Positions 45,130 to 54,406 of a DNA stretch of 64,000 nt are shown here, piece after piece. Each line of letters begins with the position of its first letter. Position 1 is the first letter of the stretch. Below the pieces are notes generated by a model, which searched no databases, was not told where the DNA came from, and saw only the letters and a program-made list of their open reading frames with translations. Origin of the DNA: Sphingobacterium alkalisoli (GTDB taxonomy: Bacteria; Bacteroidota; Bacteroidia; Sphingobacteriales; Sphingobacteriaceae); assembly GCF_005049105.1 (NCBI RefSeq), contig NZ_SUKA01000002.1, forward strand, positions 620,001-684,000. Direction: 5' to 3'. A program made the position numbers and the translations under genes.

Positions 45130-47130
45130 TTACGAAGTGGGTTTGTTTAGCAATGCGGTTGATAACTCGTCTAGCTGTACCAACAATTTACCGATAGCTT
45201 TTCCACGATCCTCTAGTAGATATGATTTTAAATCGGACTGATTTTGTAGTGAAATATGCAGGGAAAGACCCACGATTAGCGAATTAATCCGATAGGCTAA
45301 CATGTGAAATTTATTTAATTCGGACCAATCTTTCTTTTTACTGCCGGGTTCTTTTTGTAACTGGTTAGTCGCGTCAGAAAAAGCAGCCAGTGCCGTCTGC
45401 GCCTTTTTTCGGGCTAGGCGAAGGGAATACATGTCAACAGTATATGCTTTTAACAGCGCCATTACGACCTGAAAATATGCACTGTTACTACGTACTACTG
45501 ATCCCGCTAAATTTAGCATTCCTTTTTTTTGCCGTGTCGGGATAAAAAAATAGCCAATCGCAGCCAATAGTGATCCAATTAGCGTAAATGCGATCCGACT
45601 TCCTAAGATATCGTCGATATTTCCTTCGTAGCTGTTTAATGCGATTACAATTGCGGCGGTGATAAATAAAACGCTGATAAGATAGTTGGGTCTGTTAAAT
45701 AGGAAAAAACCGTAAAGACAAACTGCAGCAACAATAAGTAGGGTAGCTCCGTCGGCTATCGTGTATAACAGAAGTAGACCCAATAAAATCCCAGTCAGTG
45801 TACCGATTATACGTTGATAGTTTCGTTTTTGAGTAGTAGCAAAGCCTGGTCTGGCTACAATAGCAATAGTTAGAAGGATCCAATAGGTATACCTGTATTC
45901 GGGAAAGGCTAATCCCACTAGTCCACCCACACCAAATAAAACCGCTAAGCGTAAGGCAAAGGGAAATATGGTCGAATGAAAGGTGATCTGTTTTTTCAGT
46001 GCTCTCCATCCTTTGGGCGGCAGGGATAGAAAATACTTATGTTCGTGCTGCTTGACTACATTTTGAAGCACTGTACCTGTATTAAATGCGGTGCGGATCT
46101 GAAAGATAAAATCAAGGATGGACCGAATATTCTCAATTATGGCGCTTAGAATGGATGTGGCTTCTATATCCTGTTGGTCCCGCACCGCGATAAGTTGATT
46201 TAAAGCTTGGTCGATACTGGATTTATGCGATACATTGTTAAGTGTTTTATTTCTGTAGTTTTTAGTAAGAGATTCTATTTCATCGGCAATCATTCCAATT
46301 AACTGTCGGATCTCTTTCAGTCCTCCAACTGGACCCAAGGTTTTGCGAATTGATTCATAGTCGTAATCCAGTGCGGTTAGCAATTCGTATAGATCGATTA
46401 ATCCATATGCCTGATTGAGCCAAAACTTTCCGTCTTCAGCCTTCATCAAGTTCTTTTCCCGCAGGAGCAAAAATCGAATAGTCTCTTGTTGCTCACTTAC
46501 CTGTATATGCAACCTGCCAAGTTCGTTATATGCCGCCTCTATCGGGATACGTTCATCGTAGCAAAGTGCTTTGGCACGGAGTAAAGCCGCGATGCTTCGA
46601 AAGCCATCAGACATGGCATGACGTAATGAACGATAGGGAGAAATGTAGACCTGAACGATACTGACTACATAGTACCACATTGTTCCTAATGTGATTTGTA
46701 CACTAAATGTCATAGGATCCGCGGGCCATAAGCCGATGGTAAAACTGATTAATATGAGTACCAACGTGCCGATGATTCCCATGCGCATGCCAAATACCGA
46801 AAGCATCGTACAGATAAAAGCCCCTATAATAAGGAGGGGTAGAAGTAGCCAAGGAGAAGAAAGTGCATAAGCTGTAGCCATCGATGCGACAAAAAATAAG
46901 AGAATACACCAGAATGCAGACTTCCATTTATCTTTGCGATTCCCTGGTAGATCTGTCAATGAGGACAACAAGGCGCTTATCCCCACAGTTATGGCAATAT
47001 CGAGATATCCCCAATAAAAGATTACGATGCTGGGTACGATACTTGTTAAGACATTCCGTAGGGCGTCTCCGCTGTTTTCTCCTGAAATGAACTTAAAAAT
47101 ACGCTGAGAAGTAGATTTATAATCCGGCAT
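45130..47130 (-). CDS. FUSC-family (YccS-like) inner-membrane protein
   Basis: This protein of about 666 residues has two blocks of closely spaced hydrophobic segments (about 30-180 and 390-540) separated by a soluble alpha-helical region and a C-terminal soluble tail, as in YccS/FUSC proteins related to aromatic-acid efflux and aluminium-activated malate transporters. Substrate is unknown. An ATG at 47220 would add 30 residues without similarity to the family start; I prefer the ATG at 47130 (MPDYKSTSQRIFKF). It is a single gene divergent from a TPM protein. Confidence 0.8.
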   Translation of the reverse strand: MPDYKSTSQRIFKFISGENSGDALRNVLTSIVPSIVIFYWGYLDIAITVGISALLSSLTDLPGNRKDKWKSAFWCILLFFVASMATAYALSSPWLLLPLLIIGAFICTMLSVFGMRMGIIGTLVLILISFTIGLWPADPMTFSVQITLGTMWYYVVSIVQVYISPYRSLRHAMSDGFRSIAALLRAKALCYDERIPIEAAYNELGRLHIQVSEQQETIRFLLLREKNLMKAEDGKFWLNQAYGLIDLYELLTALDYDYESIRKTLGPVGGLKEIRQLIGMIADEIESLTKNYRNKTLNNVSHKSSIDQALNQLIAVRDQQDIEATSILSAIIENIRSILDFIFQIRTAFNTGTVLQNVVKQHEHKYFLSLPPKGWRALKKQITFHSTIFPFALRLAVLFGVGGLVGLAFPEYRYTYWILLTIAIVARPGFATTQKRNYQRIIGTLTGILLGLLLLYTIADGATLLIVAAVCLYGFFLFNRPNYLISVLFITAAIVIALNSYEGNIDDILGSRIAFTLIGSLLAAIGYFFIPTRQKKGMLNLAGSVVRSNSAYFQVVMALLKAYTVDMYSLRLARKKAQTALAAFSDATNQLQKEPGSKKKDWSELNKFHMLAYRINSLIVGLSLHISLQNQSDLKSYLLEDRGKAIGKLLVQLDELSTALLNKPTS

Positions 47131-47268
47131 CTGTTTTTTTTGCAAACTTAGGTAACTTGGTGTTTGTTCACAAGAGCCCGTGTCGTTTTTCCGATACGGA
47201 GTTCGAAAATATCGTAGCATAAAAGGACGAAAAAGGCTTTTTGGCTTAAATTTTGAGTGTTTTTTTTT

Positions 47269-48771
47269 ATGAACCTTTTAATCTTCCGCAAACCCGCCCA
47301 CCATATGAATAGTTGGTTGTTTTTCTTGTTCTTAGTATGGACGCTTCCCGTCCACGGTCAATATAACGTCGAAAATATACCCCATCCTAAGAACCATGGA
47401 CAGCAGTATTTCGTGAGTAATCCTGATTTTGTTCTGTCAGAAGGTACGGTTGCAGATTTAAATCGATTAGCACAAGAGACGGATTCCCTTACATCGGCAG
47501 AATATGCGATTGTGGTAGTAAATGACTACATAGGGGATAGTGATTTTGAATTTGCATTAAGTATATTTAATCATTGGGGGATAGGAAAGAAGACAAGTAA
47601 TACTGGTCTGCTCTTATTTGTCGCAACAGACAGACGGGAATATCGATTTATCTCAGGCTATGGAATGGAAGGTATATTGCCCGATGCTTATCTTAAGCGG
47701 ATTGGAGAAAAATATTTGGTTCCTCATTTTCGGGAAGGTGAATACGATAGTGGCATATTGGAAGCTTCTCGGTTTGTGCATCATATTTTACAATCTCCAG
47801 ATGCGCGAGCTGAACTAGAACGTATGATGCCGAAACCTGTCCCGTTCTGGAGTATCCAACAGCCATACACCAAAAATACACTTTTAATCCTGTCTTTGTT
47901 CACCGGGTTATATATATGGTTGGAGTGGCTTACACGCAGACTGCGAGGGAAAGTAAAGAAAAAGAAAGGACAGCTGCATCCGATAATCAGCGGTTGCGGC
48001 TGTATGGGGTTGCTGATGTTTCTTTCCTTATTTGTATTTGTTTTTATCTTCAATAATTTAGGCCAGGTATACCAATTTGCAAATCTGCCTTATTTTATTG
48101 CGATCTTAGGAAGCCTTGTTCTAGCGATGAAATTCCATGCCAGTAGAACAGCTATCTCCGATTCCTATAAAGATGTAGGGAATAGAGGTGAAGCGCTTAA
48201 CAAATTCATGCTTTGGGGTTTTTTCCCTGCGTTATTGGCACCGCTTGCATACTATGATTTGGGGATGATATGGAAACGTGCTGGCCAAAATAAGGCCCGC
48301 TTAAACCCGCCCGATGATAGTGGCAACTGGACTCGGGTGGATAGGGATGAGCGTAACGTCAAGTTGGCTAAATATTTGGATAAAGGACAACAGAAGGAAG
48401 AGAAACTGAATAGCCAGACTTATGAAATATGGCTTAATTCCAATACAAATGAATCACGTATTATAGGGTGGGACGGGAGTAATCGTTATGCACTTTGTCC
48501 TTCTTGTGCATACAAGACCTTAGAGACTAGCGTTGAAGTAGAACTTCGAGCGGCTACCTACTCATCAGAAGGTAAGGGTGAACAGAAAGACATCTGCCGT
48601 CATTGTTCTTATGAGGATTCAAAAGGGACCTATGTGATTCCGATGCGCGTGCGTAGCTCTTCCGGAAGTTCTTCGGGAGGAGGATCATCATCAGGCGGTG
48701 GTTCTTCAAGTAGTAGTGGTAGTTTCGGGGGGGGCTCCTCTGGAGGTGGAGGCGCAGGCGGACGGTGGTAA
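47269..48771 (+). CDS. TPM-domain (YgcG-like) membrane protein
   Basis: This protein of about 500 residues has an N-terminal signal segment (MNSWLFFLFLVWTLPVHGQ), a TPM domain (about 45-180) with SAEYAIVVVNDYIGDSDFEFAL and NTGLLLFVATDRREYRFISGYGMEG, two or three membrane segments (about 205-285), a soluble cysteine-containing part with CPSCAYKT and CRHC (a possible zinc site), and a C-terminal Ser/Gly-rich tail ending GGAGGRW. The family is linked to membrane protein quality control and phosphatase-like folds; no specific role can be given. Start choice lies between the ATGs at 47269 and 47305; a GTG at 47257 is less likely. Confidence 0.82.
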   Translation: MNLLIFRKPAHHMNSWLFFLFLVWTLPVHGQYNVENIPHPKNHGQQYFVSNPDFVLSEGTVADLNRLAQETDSLTSAEYAIVVVNDYIGDSDFEFALSIFNHWGIGKKTSNTGLLLFVATDRREYRFISGYGMEGILPDAYLKRIGEKYLVPHFREGEYDSGILEASRFVHHILQSPDARAELERMMPKPVPFWSIQQPYTKNTLLILSLFTGLYIWLEWLTRRLRGKVKKKKGQLHPIISGCGCMGLLMFLSLFVFVFIFNNLGQVYQFANLPYFIAILGSLVLAMKFHASRTAISDSYKDVGNRGEALNKFMLWGFFPALLAPLAYYDLGMIWKRAGQNKARLNPPDDSGNWTRVDRDERNVKLAKYLDKGQQKEEKLNSQTYEIWLNSNTNESRIIGWDGSNRYALCPSCAYKTLETSVEVELRAATYSSEGKGEQKDICRHCSYEDSKGTYVIPMRVRSSSGSSSGGGSSSGGGSSSSSGSFGGGSSGGGGAGGRW

Positions 48772-48852
48772 TAAAAATAAAACAAACATTGTTCGTCTAT
48801 TCTTGTTGTGAGGTTATAGTAGTTAATCTTTAATTTACAAAAACATAACATA

Positions 48853-48975
48853 ATGGGAAAAGGTGATAAAAAGACCAGGAAAGGTAAAATAGTGATGGGG
48901 TCATATGGTAATAGTCGACCCGGAGCGAAAAATCAAAAACCTAAAAAGGAAGAAGTACCAGCTAAAGAAGAGTAA
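48853..48975 (+). CDS. Small ribosomal subunit protein THX
   Basis: A 40-residue basic protein, MGKGDKKTRKGKI followed by VMGSYGNSRPGAKN, matches the THX family pattern (G-K-G-D-K-[KR] then [RK]-G-K-I, then SYG-x-x-RP). THX binds in the head of the 30S subunit and is common in Bacteroidota and Thermus. The stop is TAA at 48973-48975. It is too short for simple ORF calling. It ends in a Lys/Glu-rich tail (KPKKEEVPAKEE) that is longer than the Thermus protein. It lies between the TPM gene and the second GAPDH. Confidence 0.9.
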   Translation: MGKGDKKTRKGKIVMGSYGNSRPGAKNQKPKKEEVPAKEE

Positions 48976-48978
48976 AGG

Positions 48979-49010
48979 AGAGGAGGTTAAATCCTCTTCT
49001 TTCTTTTTTG
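48979..49010 (+). terminator. Weak terminator of the THX gene
   Basis: AGAGGA (48979-48984) pairs with TCCTCT (48992-48997), loop of seven bases, followed by a C/T-rich tract with six Ts. It begins three bases past the stop codon. Confidence 0.6.
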
Positions 49011-49120
49011 GTTGAAAATTAATTTGAAATAATTATATTTTTTTCTGTGTAAAATTTTAAATATGGCAATAAAATACCGTATTTATCTCTATGGATTATT
49101 ATTTTTATAATTTTTACAAT

Positions 49121-49148
49121 TTTGTATTGAAATAATTATATATGTTTG
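49121..49148 (+). promoter_or_regulatory. Promoter of the long GAPDH gene
   Basis: TATGTTTG at 49141-49148 matches the -7 consensus TAnnTTTG exactly, and TTTG occurs at 49121-49124, 16 bases upstream, slightly short of the usual spacing. The ATG follows 27 bases after the -7 box. The remaining gap is very AT-rich. Confidence 0.6.
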
Positions 49149-49175
49149 CATCCGGATTATCAATTGTAAACGAAG

Positions 49176-50624
49176 ATGTCAACTAACGCTGTTTTAGAGC
49201 AGGAAATCAAAACATATACGACAAAGCAAAACGCTGCAACCAAATTGGTGGCAATGGTCAGCAATCTATGGTATAACCACGCGGTCGAATTGGTTTTATT
49301 TAGGAACCAACTTGTCGATCGCAGGGTCAGTCATATTTTGAATGTACACAGCATTTCCCAAGAATTAACCGGACAATCTATTTCTGTATTTGACTCTGTT
49401 AAAATCGTTAAAGTTTTGATGGAGTTACATCTATGTCCTGCTCGGATAGATATTGGAAAACTGATACTAAGGTTGCGCGAAAAATCGGTAGAGGATACCG
49501 ACATAGTGCATTTCTTGATAGGAGAGTTACAACTTGCCAAGCCGCATAATTCCTTCGTACCACGTGATGTGGTGCTATACGGTTTTGGACGAATTGGACG
49601 CTTGTTGGCACGTGAACTTATTGCTAAAGCTGGGGCTGGCAAACAACTACGATTGCGTGCGATTGTGACGCGTGATAATATCGATGTGAAAACGCTGGAA
49701 AAACGGGCAGCGTTGCTGCGGAATGATTCTATTCATGGTCGGTTTGATGGACAGGTAGAAGTAGATGTGTCTCGTAATGCGTTGATCGTTAATGGGATTA
49801 CGGTTCATGTTATCTCCGCACAGGAACCTGAGCATATCGACTATTATGCGTACGGAATTCAGGATGCTTTATTGATTGATAACACCGGAGCATTTAGGGA
49901 CGAAAAGCAACTGTCACGGCATTTAATTTCTGGGGGAATCGCGCAGGTATTACTTACTGCGCCGGGAAAGGGCATTCCGAATGTGGTATTTGGTGTTAAT
50001 GAACAATCCGTAACGATGGATTCACATCGTATCGTCTCTGCGGCTTCGTGTACCACAAATGCTATTGCGCCGATCCTTCAATTGATCGAAAGCGAACTGA
50101 AAATTATAAAGGGCCATGTAGAAACTATTCATTCTTACACGAATGATCAGAACTTGGTTGACAATATGCACAGGAAGGCAAGGCGCGGGCGTGCGGCAGC
50201 TGTTAATATGGTGATTACAGAAACGGGGGCAGGTACTGCCGTTGCAAAAGCGATTCCTTCTTTGGCCGGAAAGCTAACCTCAAATGCAATTCGCGTGCCC
50301 GTGCCAAACGGATCTCTTGCTATTCTAAATCTGGAAATAGTAAATAAAACTTCCATTGAGCAACTCAAAAGCTTACTGCAAAATGCCGCCTTACATGGAA
50401 ATCTTGTAGAACAGATTAACTATTCAAATAATGATGAACTCGTATCGTCCGACTGTATAGGGACTACCTTTTCTTCTATCGTAGACGCTCCAGCAACCAT
50501 CGTCTCCAGCGATGGTAAAAATATTGTACTATATATCTGGTACGACAATGAGTATGGTTATACGCATCAAGTCATGCGACTAGCTCGGCATATAGCCGGA
50601 GTAAGAAGATATACTTATTATTGA
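49176..50624 (+). CDS. gap: Long-form glyceraldehyde-3-phosphate dehydrogenase with N-terminal extension
   Basis: This 482-residue protein carries a GAPDH of normal length (about 128-482) preceded by an extra domain of about 125 residues. The NAD(P) motif is VVLYGFGRIGRLLAREL; the active-site Cys is in SAASCTTNAIAPIL, and WYDNEYGYTHQVMR ends the catalytic domain. Strand 2 ends AIVTRDNID rather than with the usual AIND, which may favour NADP over NAD. Extended forms are common in Bacteroidota and the extra domain's role is unknown. It is distinct from the standard gap at 25888-26886. Confidence 0.9.
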   Translation: MSTNAVLEQEIKTYTTKQNAATKLVAMVSNLWYNHAVELVLFRNQLVDRRVSHILNVHSISQELTGQSISVFDSVKIVKVLMELHLCPARIDIGKLILRLREKSVEDTDIVHFLIGELQLAKPHNSFVPRDVVLYGFGRIGRLLARELIAKAGAGKQLRLRAIVTRDNIDVKTLEKRAALLRNDSIHGRFDGQVEVDVSRNALIVNGITVHVISAQEPEHIDYYAYGIQDALLIDNTGAFRDEKQLSRHLISGGIAQVLLTAPGKGIPNVVFGVNEQSVTMDSHRIVSAASCTTNAIAPILQLIESELKIIKGHVETIHSYTNDQNLVDNMHRKARRGRAAAVNMVITETGAGTAVAKAIPSLAGKLTSNAIRVPVPNGSLAILNLEIVNKTSIEQLKSLLQNAALHGNLVEQINYSNNDELVSSDCIGTTFSSIVDAPATIVSSDGKNIVLYIWYDNEYGYTHQVMRLARHIAGVRRYTYY

Positions 50625-50632
50625 TAACCTAG

Positions 50633-50683
50633 CGGGCTGCCAACTCCAATTTTCAAAATGTAATATCGGTAGCCCGTTTTTTT
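50633..50683 (+). terminator. Terminator of the long GAPDH gene
   Basis: CGGGCTGCC (50633-50641) pairs with GGTAGCCCG (50668-50676) with one mismatch, and seven Ts follow. It reaches the stop codon of the convergent M48 gene. Confidence 0.75.
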
Positions 50684-52739
50684 ACGTTAAACCTCCACTG
50701 GATAACAATTCTTTCTGAAATCTTAATATTGTTTGTTTCTTGAGAAAATACTGTCTTGCCATCAGTTGGTGATAATAGTTGATGGCCGAGAAGAGATGAG
50801 CAAGATTGTCATCATGATAGGCATCTACATTAAAATAATGCAAGGTGTTTTGTGTATATGTTTGGAGCGAAATTTTTGCACTTTCATCCAACTTCTCTGC
50901 GATCAGAGGTGCTTTTAGTAGTGCGGTAAGTTCATTTTTTAATTTTGGTTCTAGCTTTTTTAAATCTTCTAGGTGCGCCGTTATTTCATCAAATGGAGTG
51001 GTCTGAAAAATAAAATTGGTCGTTTCTATTAACGAGTTGTAAAAATTGATTTTTTCGTCGTACTGTTTGTCAATTTTTACAAATTCAGAATAAAGTGTAT
51101 ATAATTCTCCTTCTCTATTTTGTAGTCGAGCAAGTGTGTAAAAGAATCGAAAAACTGCTATATTATTGTTTCTGATCTCCGTTTCTTTTTCTGCAATCTC
51201 CTCTTCGACTTTTTGTAGCACAAGATATGCTTCGTCTTTTCGATGTTTGATGCCATTGTAGTCAAAGGTTTTTATTTTAATCTCATCTTTTTGGATTGCT
51301 AGAAGTATTTCTTTGTCATTTTTCAGTGCAACTAACTCGTATATCGCTTCGACTTTTTCGTCGTTGAATAATTCCTGTACTTCGATTTCAAAAATTGATT
51401 TATCGATCATGGGCAGACCTTCAATTACCGGGTTATTGTTGTCATAAAAGCCATTGTACAACTCATCGAATGCGTTTTTTTCAAAATCAGCGATAAATTC
51501 TTCGGTAAACTTTTCGGGATTTAATTCATTTGGCGTCTCCGCATATTGTATATGGGCAAATAATGCATTCGAAATCTGTTTGGCAATTGCACCATTGTTT
51601 TCAAATAGGGTAATTGCTGGCGAATCGTCGGTGTTGGTTTTGATAATATTCAGCCTATTGAGGGCATTGATCCGATCCTCATCGGAGGGATGTGAGGCCC
51701 ATTGATTCTCAATGTTTAGTTTAGATTTGTTGTATTTTTTAATTTGTTCTAATTCTATGACGGGGAATGCTCCACGAAAGGGATATTTGTTCTTTGTCGC
51801 TAAAAATTGCATAACGAACTGCTGCTCAGTATATAAATTTTGACTTTTGACGTTTAATTTCACACGTTCATCGTAAAAGCTTAGCACATTCTCCAGCGCA
51901 AAATTAGAAAAGCTCAGACGCAGTAAAGACTCTGATAGTGCTTTAGATCCCGCAACATTTGCAGCAATTTCATCGGCATGGAACTCCATCTCTCTGGATA
52001 ATGCCATATAATTGATGTTAATATAGGCGTAAAGCTGCTGAAGAATTTTTTGGATTCCTTTGATAACAAAAGCTGATGCGCCAATGAAGATCACTGCATA
52101 TCCATTTATTGATGCCCATTTCTCATTCATTTTATTCAGGGACTCATTTTTGTATAGCATATTGTATATGATCTGATTGACATTATATACATAGCTGCCT
52201 AGTTTCATACTCTTTTGGGAGAAGTGACCAAATTCGTGTGCGAGAATAGCTTTTAATTCTTGCTGTGTTACGGAGTTAACTAGTCCCATTCCAATCTGAA
52301 GATTCTTTTGAATCGGTAAAAACATGCTCCAAAAATTAGAGTCGTAAAAGACGGATGCATTTACATCATGTGATAGGTACACTTTCTTCGGAAATTTGGT
52401 GTCCACTTCTTGGACAATTTCGGTAATGAGTGTGAATAACCTAGGTTCATCGCTAGCGCTAATCTCGGTTAGATGGCTTAAGTCGGTTTTGGATGACGCA
52501 AAAATAAACTTGATTAGATAAATGAGTATGGTAAATGCCGAAGCGATTAACGCCAATCCTAATCCAAGCGTGGGGATAGAAGGTGTGAAGGCGATGAGTG
52601 CGATCCCTGCGTAGACACAGGCTGCGGTGAGGCCGATGCTAAGAATAAATAACAGAAGATAGGTGAAGGCAAAAACGAGAATGGAAAAAACCGTTTTTTT
52701 TGCTTCTTTTTTAAAGCTAGGAGAGGTTTGGACGTTCAT
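50682..52739 (-). CDS. M48-family metallopeptidase, integral membrane
   Basis: This 685-residue protein has two or three membrane segments near the N-terminus (about 15-80), a zinc-peptidase site ILAHEFGHFSQKSMK (HExxH at about 166-170) and the downstream ligand region LSREMEFHADEIAANVAG (Glu and Asp). That matches M48 (HtpX/Ste24-like) peptidases that degrade membrane proteins. The C-terminal 300 residues are soluble, Glu/Lys-rich and possibly coiled-coil. It is larger than HtpX (about 290 residues). It stands alone in its transcript. Confidence 0.88.
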   Translation of the reverse strand: MNVQTSPSFKKEAKKTVFSILVFAFTYLLLFILSIGLTAACVYAGIALIAFTPSIPTLGLGLALIASAFTILIYLIKFIFASSKTDLSHLTEISASDEPRLFTLITEIVQEVDTKFPKKVYLSHDVNASVFYDSNFWSMFLPIQKNLQIGMGLVNSVTQQELKAILAHEFGHFSQKSMKLGSYVYNVNQIIYNMLYKNESLNKMNEKWASINGYAVIFIGASAFVIKGIQKILQQLYAYININYMALSREMEFHADEIAANVAGSKALSESLLRLSFSNFALENVLSFYDERVKLNVKSQNLYTEQQFVMQFLATKNKYPFRGAFPVIELEQIKKYNKSKLNIENQWASHPSDEDRINALNRLNIIKTNTDDSPAITLFENNGAIAKQISNALFAHIQYAETPNELNPEKFTEEFIADFEKNAFDELYNGFYDNNNPVIEGLPMIDKSIFEIEVQELFNDEKVEAIYELVALKNDKEILLAIQKDEIKIKTFDYNGIKHRKDEAYLVLQKVEEEIAEKETEIRNNNIAVFRFFYTLARLQNREGELYTLYSEFVKIDKQYDEKINFYNSLIETTNFIFQTTPFDEITAHLEDLKKLEPKLKNELTALLKAPLIAEKLDESAKISLQTYTQNTLHYFNVDAYHDDNLAHLFSAINYYHQLMARQYFLKKQTILRFQKELLSSGGLT

Positions 52740-52926
52740 AGTGTAGATTAATTACGGAACTAAAATAAAAAAAATAATTGATCATATATCTTATTATTTC
52801 ATGATTTGCGTCTACATTAGGTCACCATTTCCATAACTGCTAGCAACCAAAGCCTTCCATATAGTTGTCTGAACGAACGACTAGTTGTTCTGATTTTTCT
52901 CCAAGGGCGGGAGTTCCTCTTTTGTA

Positions 52927-54150
52927 TTACGCGTATTTGATGTCTAATAGGCGGTCTCTTACCAAAAGACAAGCACCAATAACGCCTGCTTTCTCCTGAA
53001 GTACAGATAGCTTTATCTGAGTGTCAGTATTAACCAAATTAAGCGAATACTTATTTATAGCACTCTTTATTGGCAATAAGATATAGTCGTTGGTTTGGGA
53101 TAGCGGACCACCAAGAACGATTAGCTCTGGATTATATAGGTTGATTAAAAGCGCGATGCCTCTACCTATTTTTTCGCCAATCTCGGCTATGAGATCAATG
53201 GCAAGCACATCGTCATTGTTGACTGCTTCAATAATATTTTTAAGTTTTATTTGATCAGGTTGCATGTAATTTGTCAAGCTACTGGTATAGCCGTTTTTGA
53301 TTTTTTGTGCAAATAGTTGGGTCAACGCCCGGCCAGATGCTTCGGTTTCAAGACAACCCTTTTTGCCGCATTGGCAAATTACTTCGTTATCGAAAAGTGG
53401 AAGGTGCCCGAATTCACCAGCAAAACCAGATTTTCCGTAATATATCTGACCGTTTATCACAGTGCCCATACCAATGCCATAATCAAGGTTCAGAAAGAGG
53501 ACGTTTTTTTCATTCTTCACGACACCTGCCATAAACTCACCGTAGGCCATCGCCCGGGAATCGTTCTCAATAAAAGTCTTGATATGTAAAGTATCTTCCA
53601 GATACTTGCTTAATGGTTTTTCGCTGAAATGAAAAAAACTGTAACTGTAGCCCGTTTTATAATTAATTCGACCTGTAAGATTTAAGCCTAAAGCCAATAT
53701 TTTCTCTCGAGGTACCGAGGTTTTTTTTATAAATGACTTAATAATGGAGCACAACTCCTCAAGCGACTCACGGTTATTATCTAATTTATAAGGCAGATTT
53801 TCACTTATAGCAACAATTTGCTTGTTAAGATCAATGAGACCTATATTTACATGGTTGTGTTTAACGTCTACCCCGATGAAAAAGCCAGAAGTAGGTACAA
53901 GGCCATAGACATTGGGCTTTCTTCCACTCAGGGTAGTTGATTTTCCAAAATCTTTTACTAATCCCTCCTCAATAAGCTCGTTTATCAAATTGGTCACTTT
54001 CGGAACACTAAGTTTTAGCTGTTTACTCAACTCAGAAATTGTTGTGTTACTAGAAATCGAGAGTATGCCGACAATTTCCTTTTTAATAGAATTGTTTTTG
54101 TAAGCAACTCCAGAAACGTTTTCAGCACCTAGATCTTCAAAAAAAGTCAT
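52927..54150 (-). CDS. ROK-family transcriptional regulator (NagC/XylR-like)
   Basis: This 407-residue protein has an N-terminal winged helix (IVGILSISSNTTISELSKQLKLSVPKVTNLI-type, about 27-60) and a ROK sugar-kinase-like domain: FIGVDVKHNHVNIGLID near 92, NLDYGIGMGTVINGQI near 222, and the zinc motif CQCGKKGCLETEASGRAL near 264-280. Such regulators usually bind a sugar or sugar phosphate and release DNA. It is divergent from the Sus-like operon starting at 54407 and is the obvious regulator of it. Two palindromes in the 240-base gap are candidate operators. Confidence 0.9.
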   Translation of the reverse strand: MTFFEDLGAENVSGVAYKNNSIKKEIVGILSISSNTTISELSKQLKLSVPKVTNLINELIEEGLVKDFGKSTTLSGRKPNVYGLVPTSGFFIGVDVKHNHVNIGLIDLNKQIVAISENLPYKLDNNRESLEELCSIIKSFIKKTSVPREKILALGLNLTGRINYKTGYSYSFFHFSEKPLSKYLEDTLHIKTFIENDSRAMAYGEFMAGVVKNEKNVLFLNLDYGIGMGTVINGQIYYGKSGFAGEFGHLPLFDNEVICQCGKKGCLETEASGRALTQLFAQKIKNGYTSSLTNYMQPDQIKLKNIIEAVNNDDVLAIDLIAEIGEKIGRGIALLINLYNPELIVLGGPLSQTNDYILLPIKSAINKYSLNLVNTDTQIKLSVLQEKAGVIGACLLVRDRLLDIKYA

Positions 54151-54190
54151 ATATAAACGGGCCTAATAGGCTTTAGTTGTAATACAAGTA

Positions 54191-54207
54191 TAACAATAAT
54201 ATTGTTA
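54191..54207. promoter_or_regulatory. Candidate ROK operator near the regulator start
   Basis: TAACAATAATATTGTTA is a 17-bp inverted repeat (7-bp arms, 3-bp centre) located 41-57 bases upstream of the ROK gene start, where it could mediate autoregulation. Confidence 0.45.
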
Positions 54208-54312
54208 ATATAGGTTTAAGTTGTGAATATTATATATAAAATAACATGAGTATATAGATAATTGCACAATATTGAAATGTTAATTTTAAAAAAAATTATT
54301 AAAAAGTTTACG

Positions 54313-54332
54313 TTATTAAAATATTTTAATAA
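54313..54332. promoter_or_regulatory. Candidate ROK operator: perfect 20-bp palindrome
   Basis: TTATTAAAATATTTTAATAA is a perfect 20-bp palindrome in the regulator-operon gap. Its AT-rich flanks around a symmetric centre resemble NagC/Mlc-type ROK sites. It is next to a second inverted repeat at 54331-54368. In AT-rich DNA some palindromes arise by chance, but 20 bp is long. Confidence 0.55.
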
Positions 54333-54368
54333 TTTAGTGTCGTCAATGGGTTACAGCGACACTAAATT
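54331..54368. promoter_or_regulatory. Perfect 12-bp inverted repeat upstream of the NAGPA operon
   Basis: AATTTAGTGTCG (54331-54342) and CGACACTAAATT (54357-54368) are perfectly complementary with a 14-base spacer. The repeat ends 38 bases before the chosen start of the NAGPA gene. It could be an operator or a leader hairpin. The rest of the 54151-54388 gap is AT-rich and noncoding. Confidence 0.6.
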
Positions 54369-54406
54369 TAACGTTTTACCTAATTTGTATGAGTAAACCA
54401 ATAATT

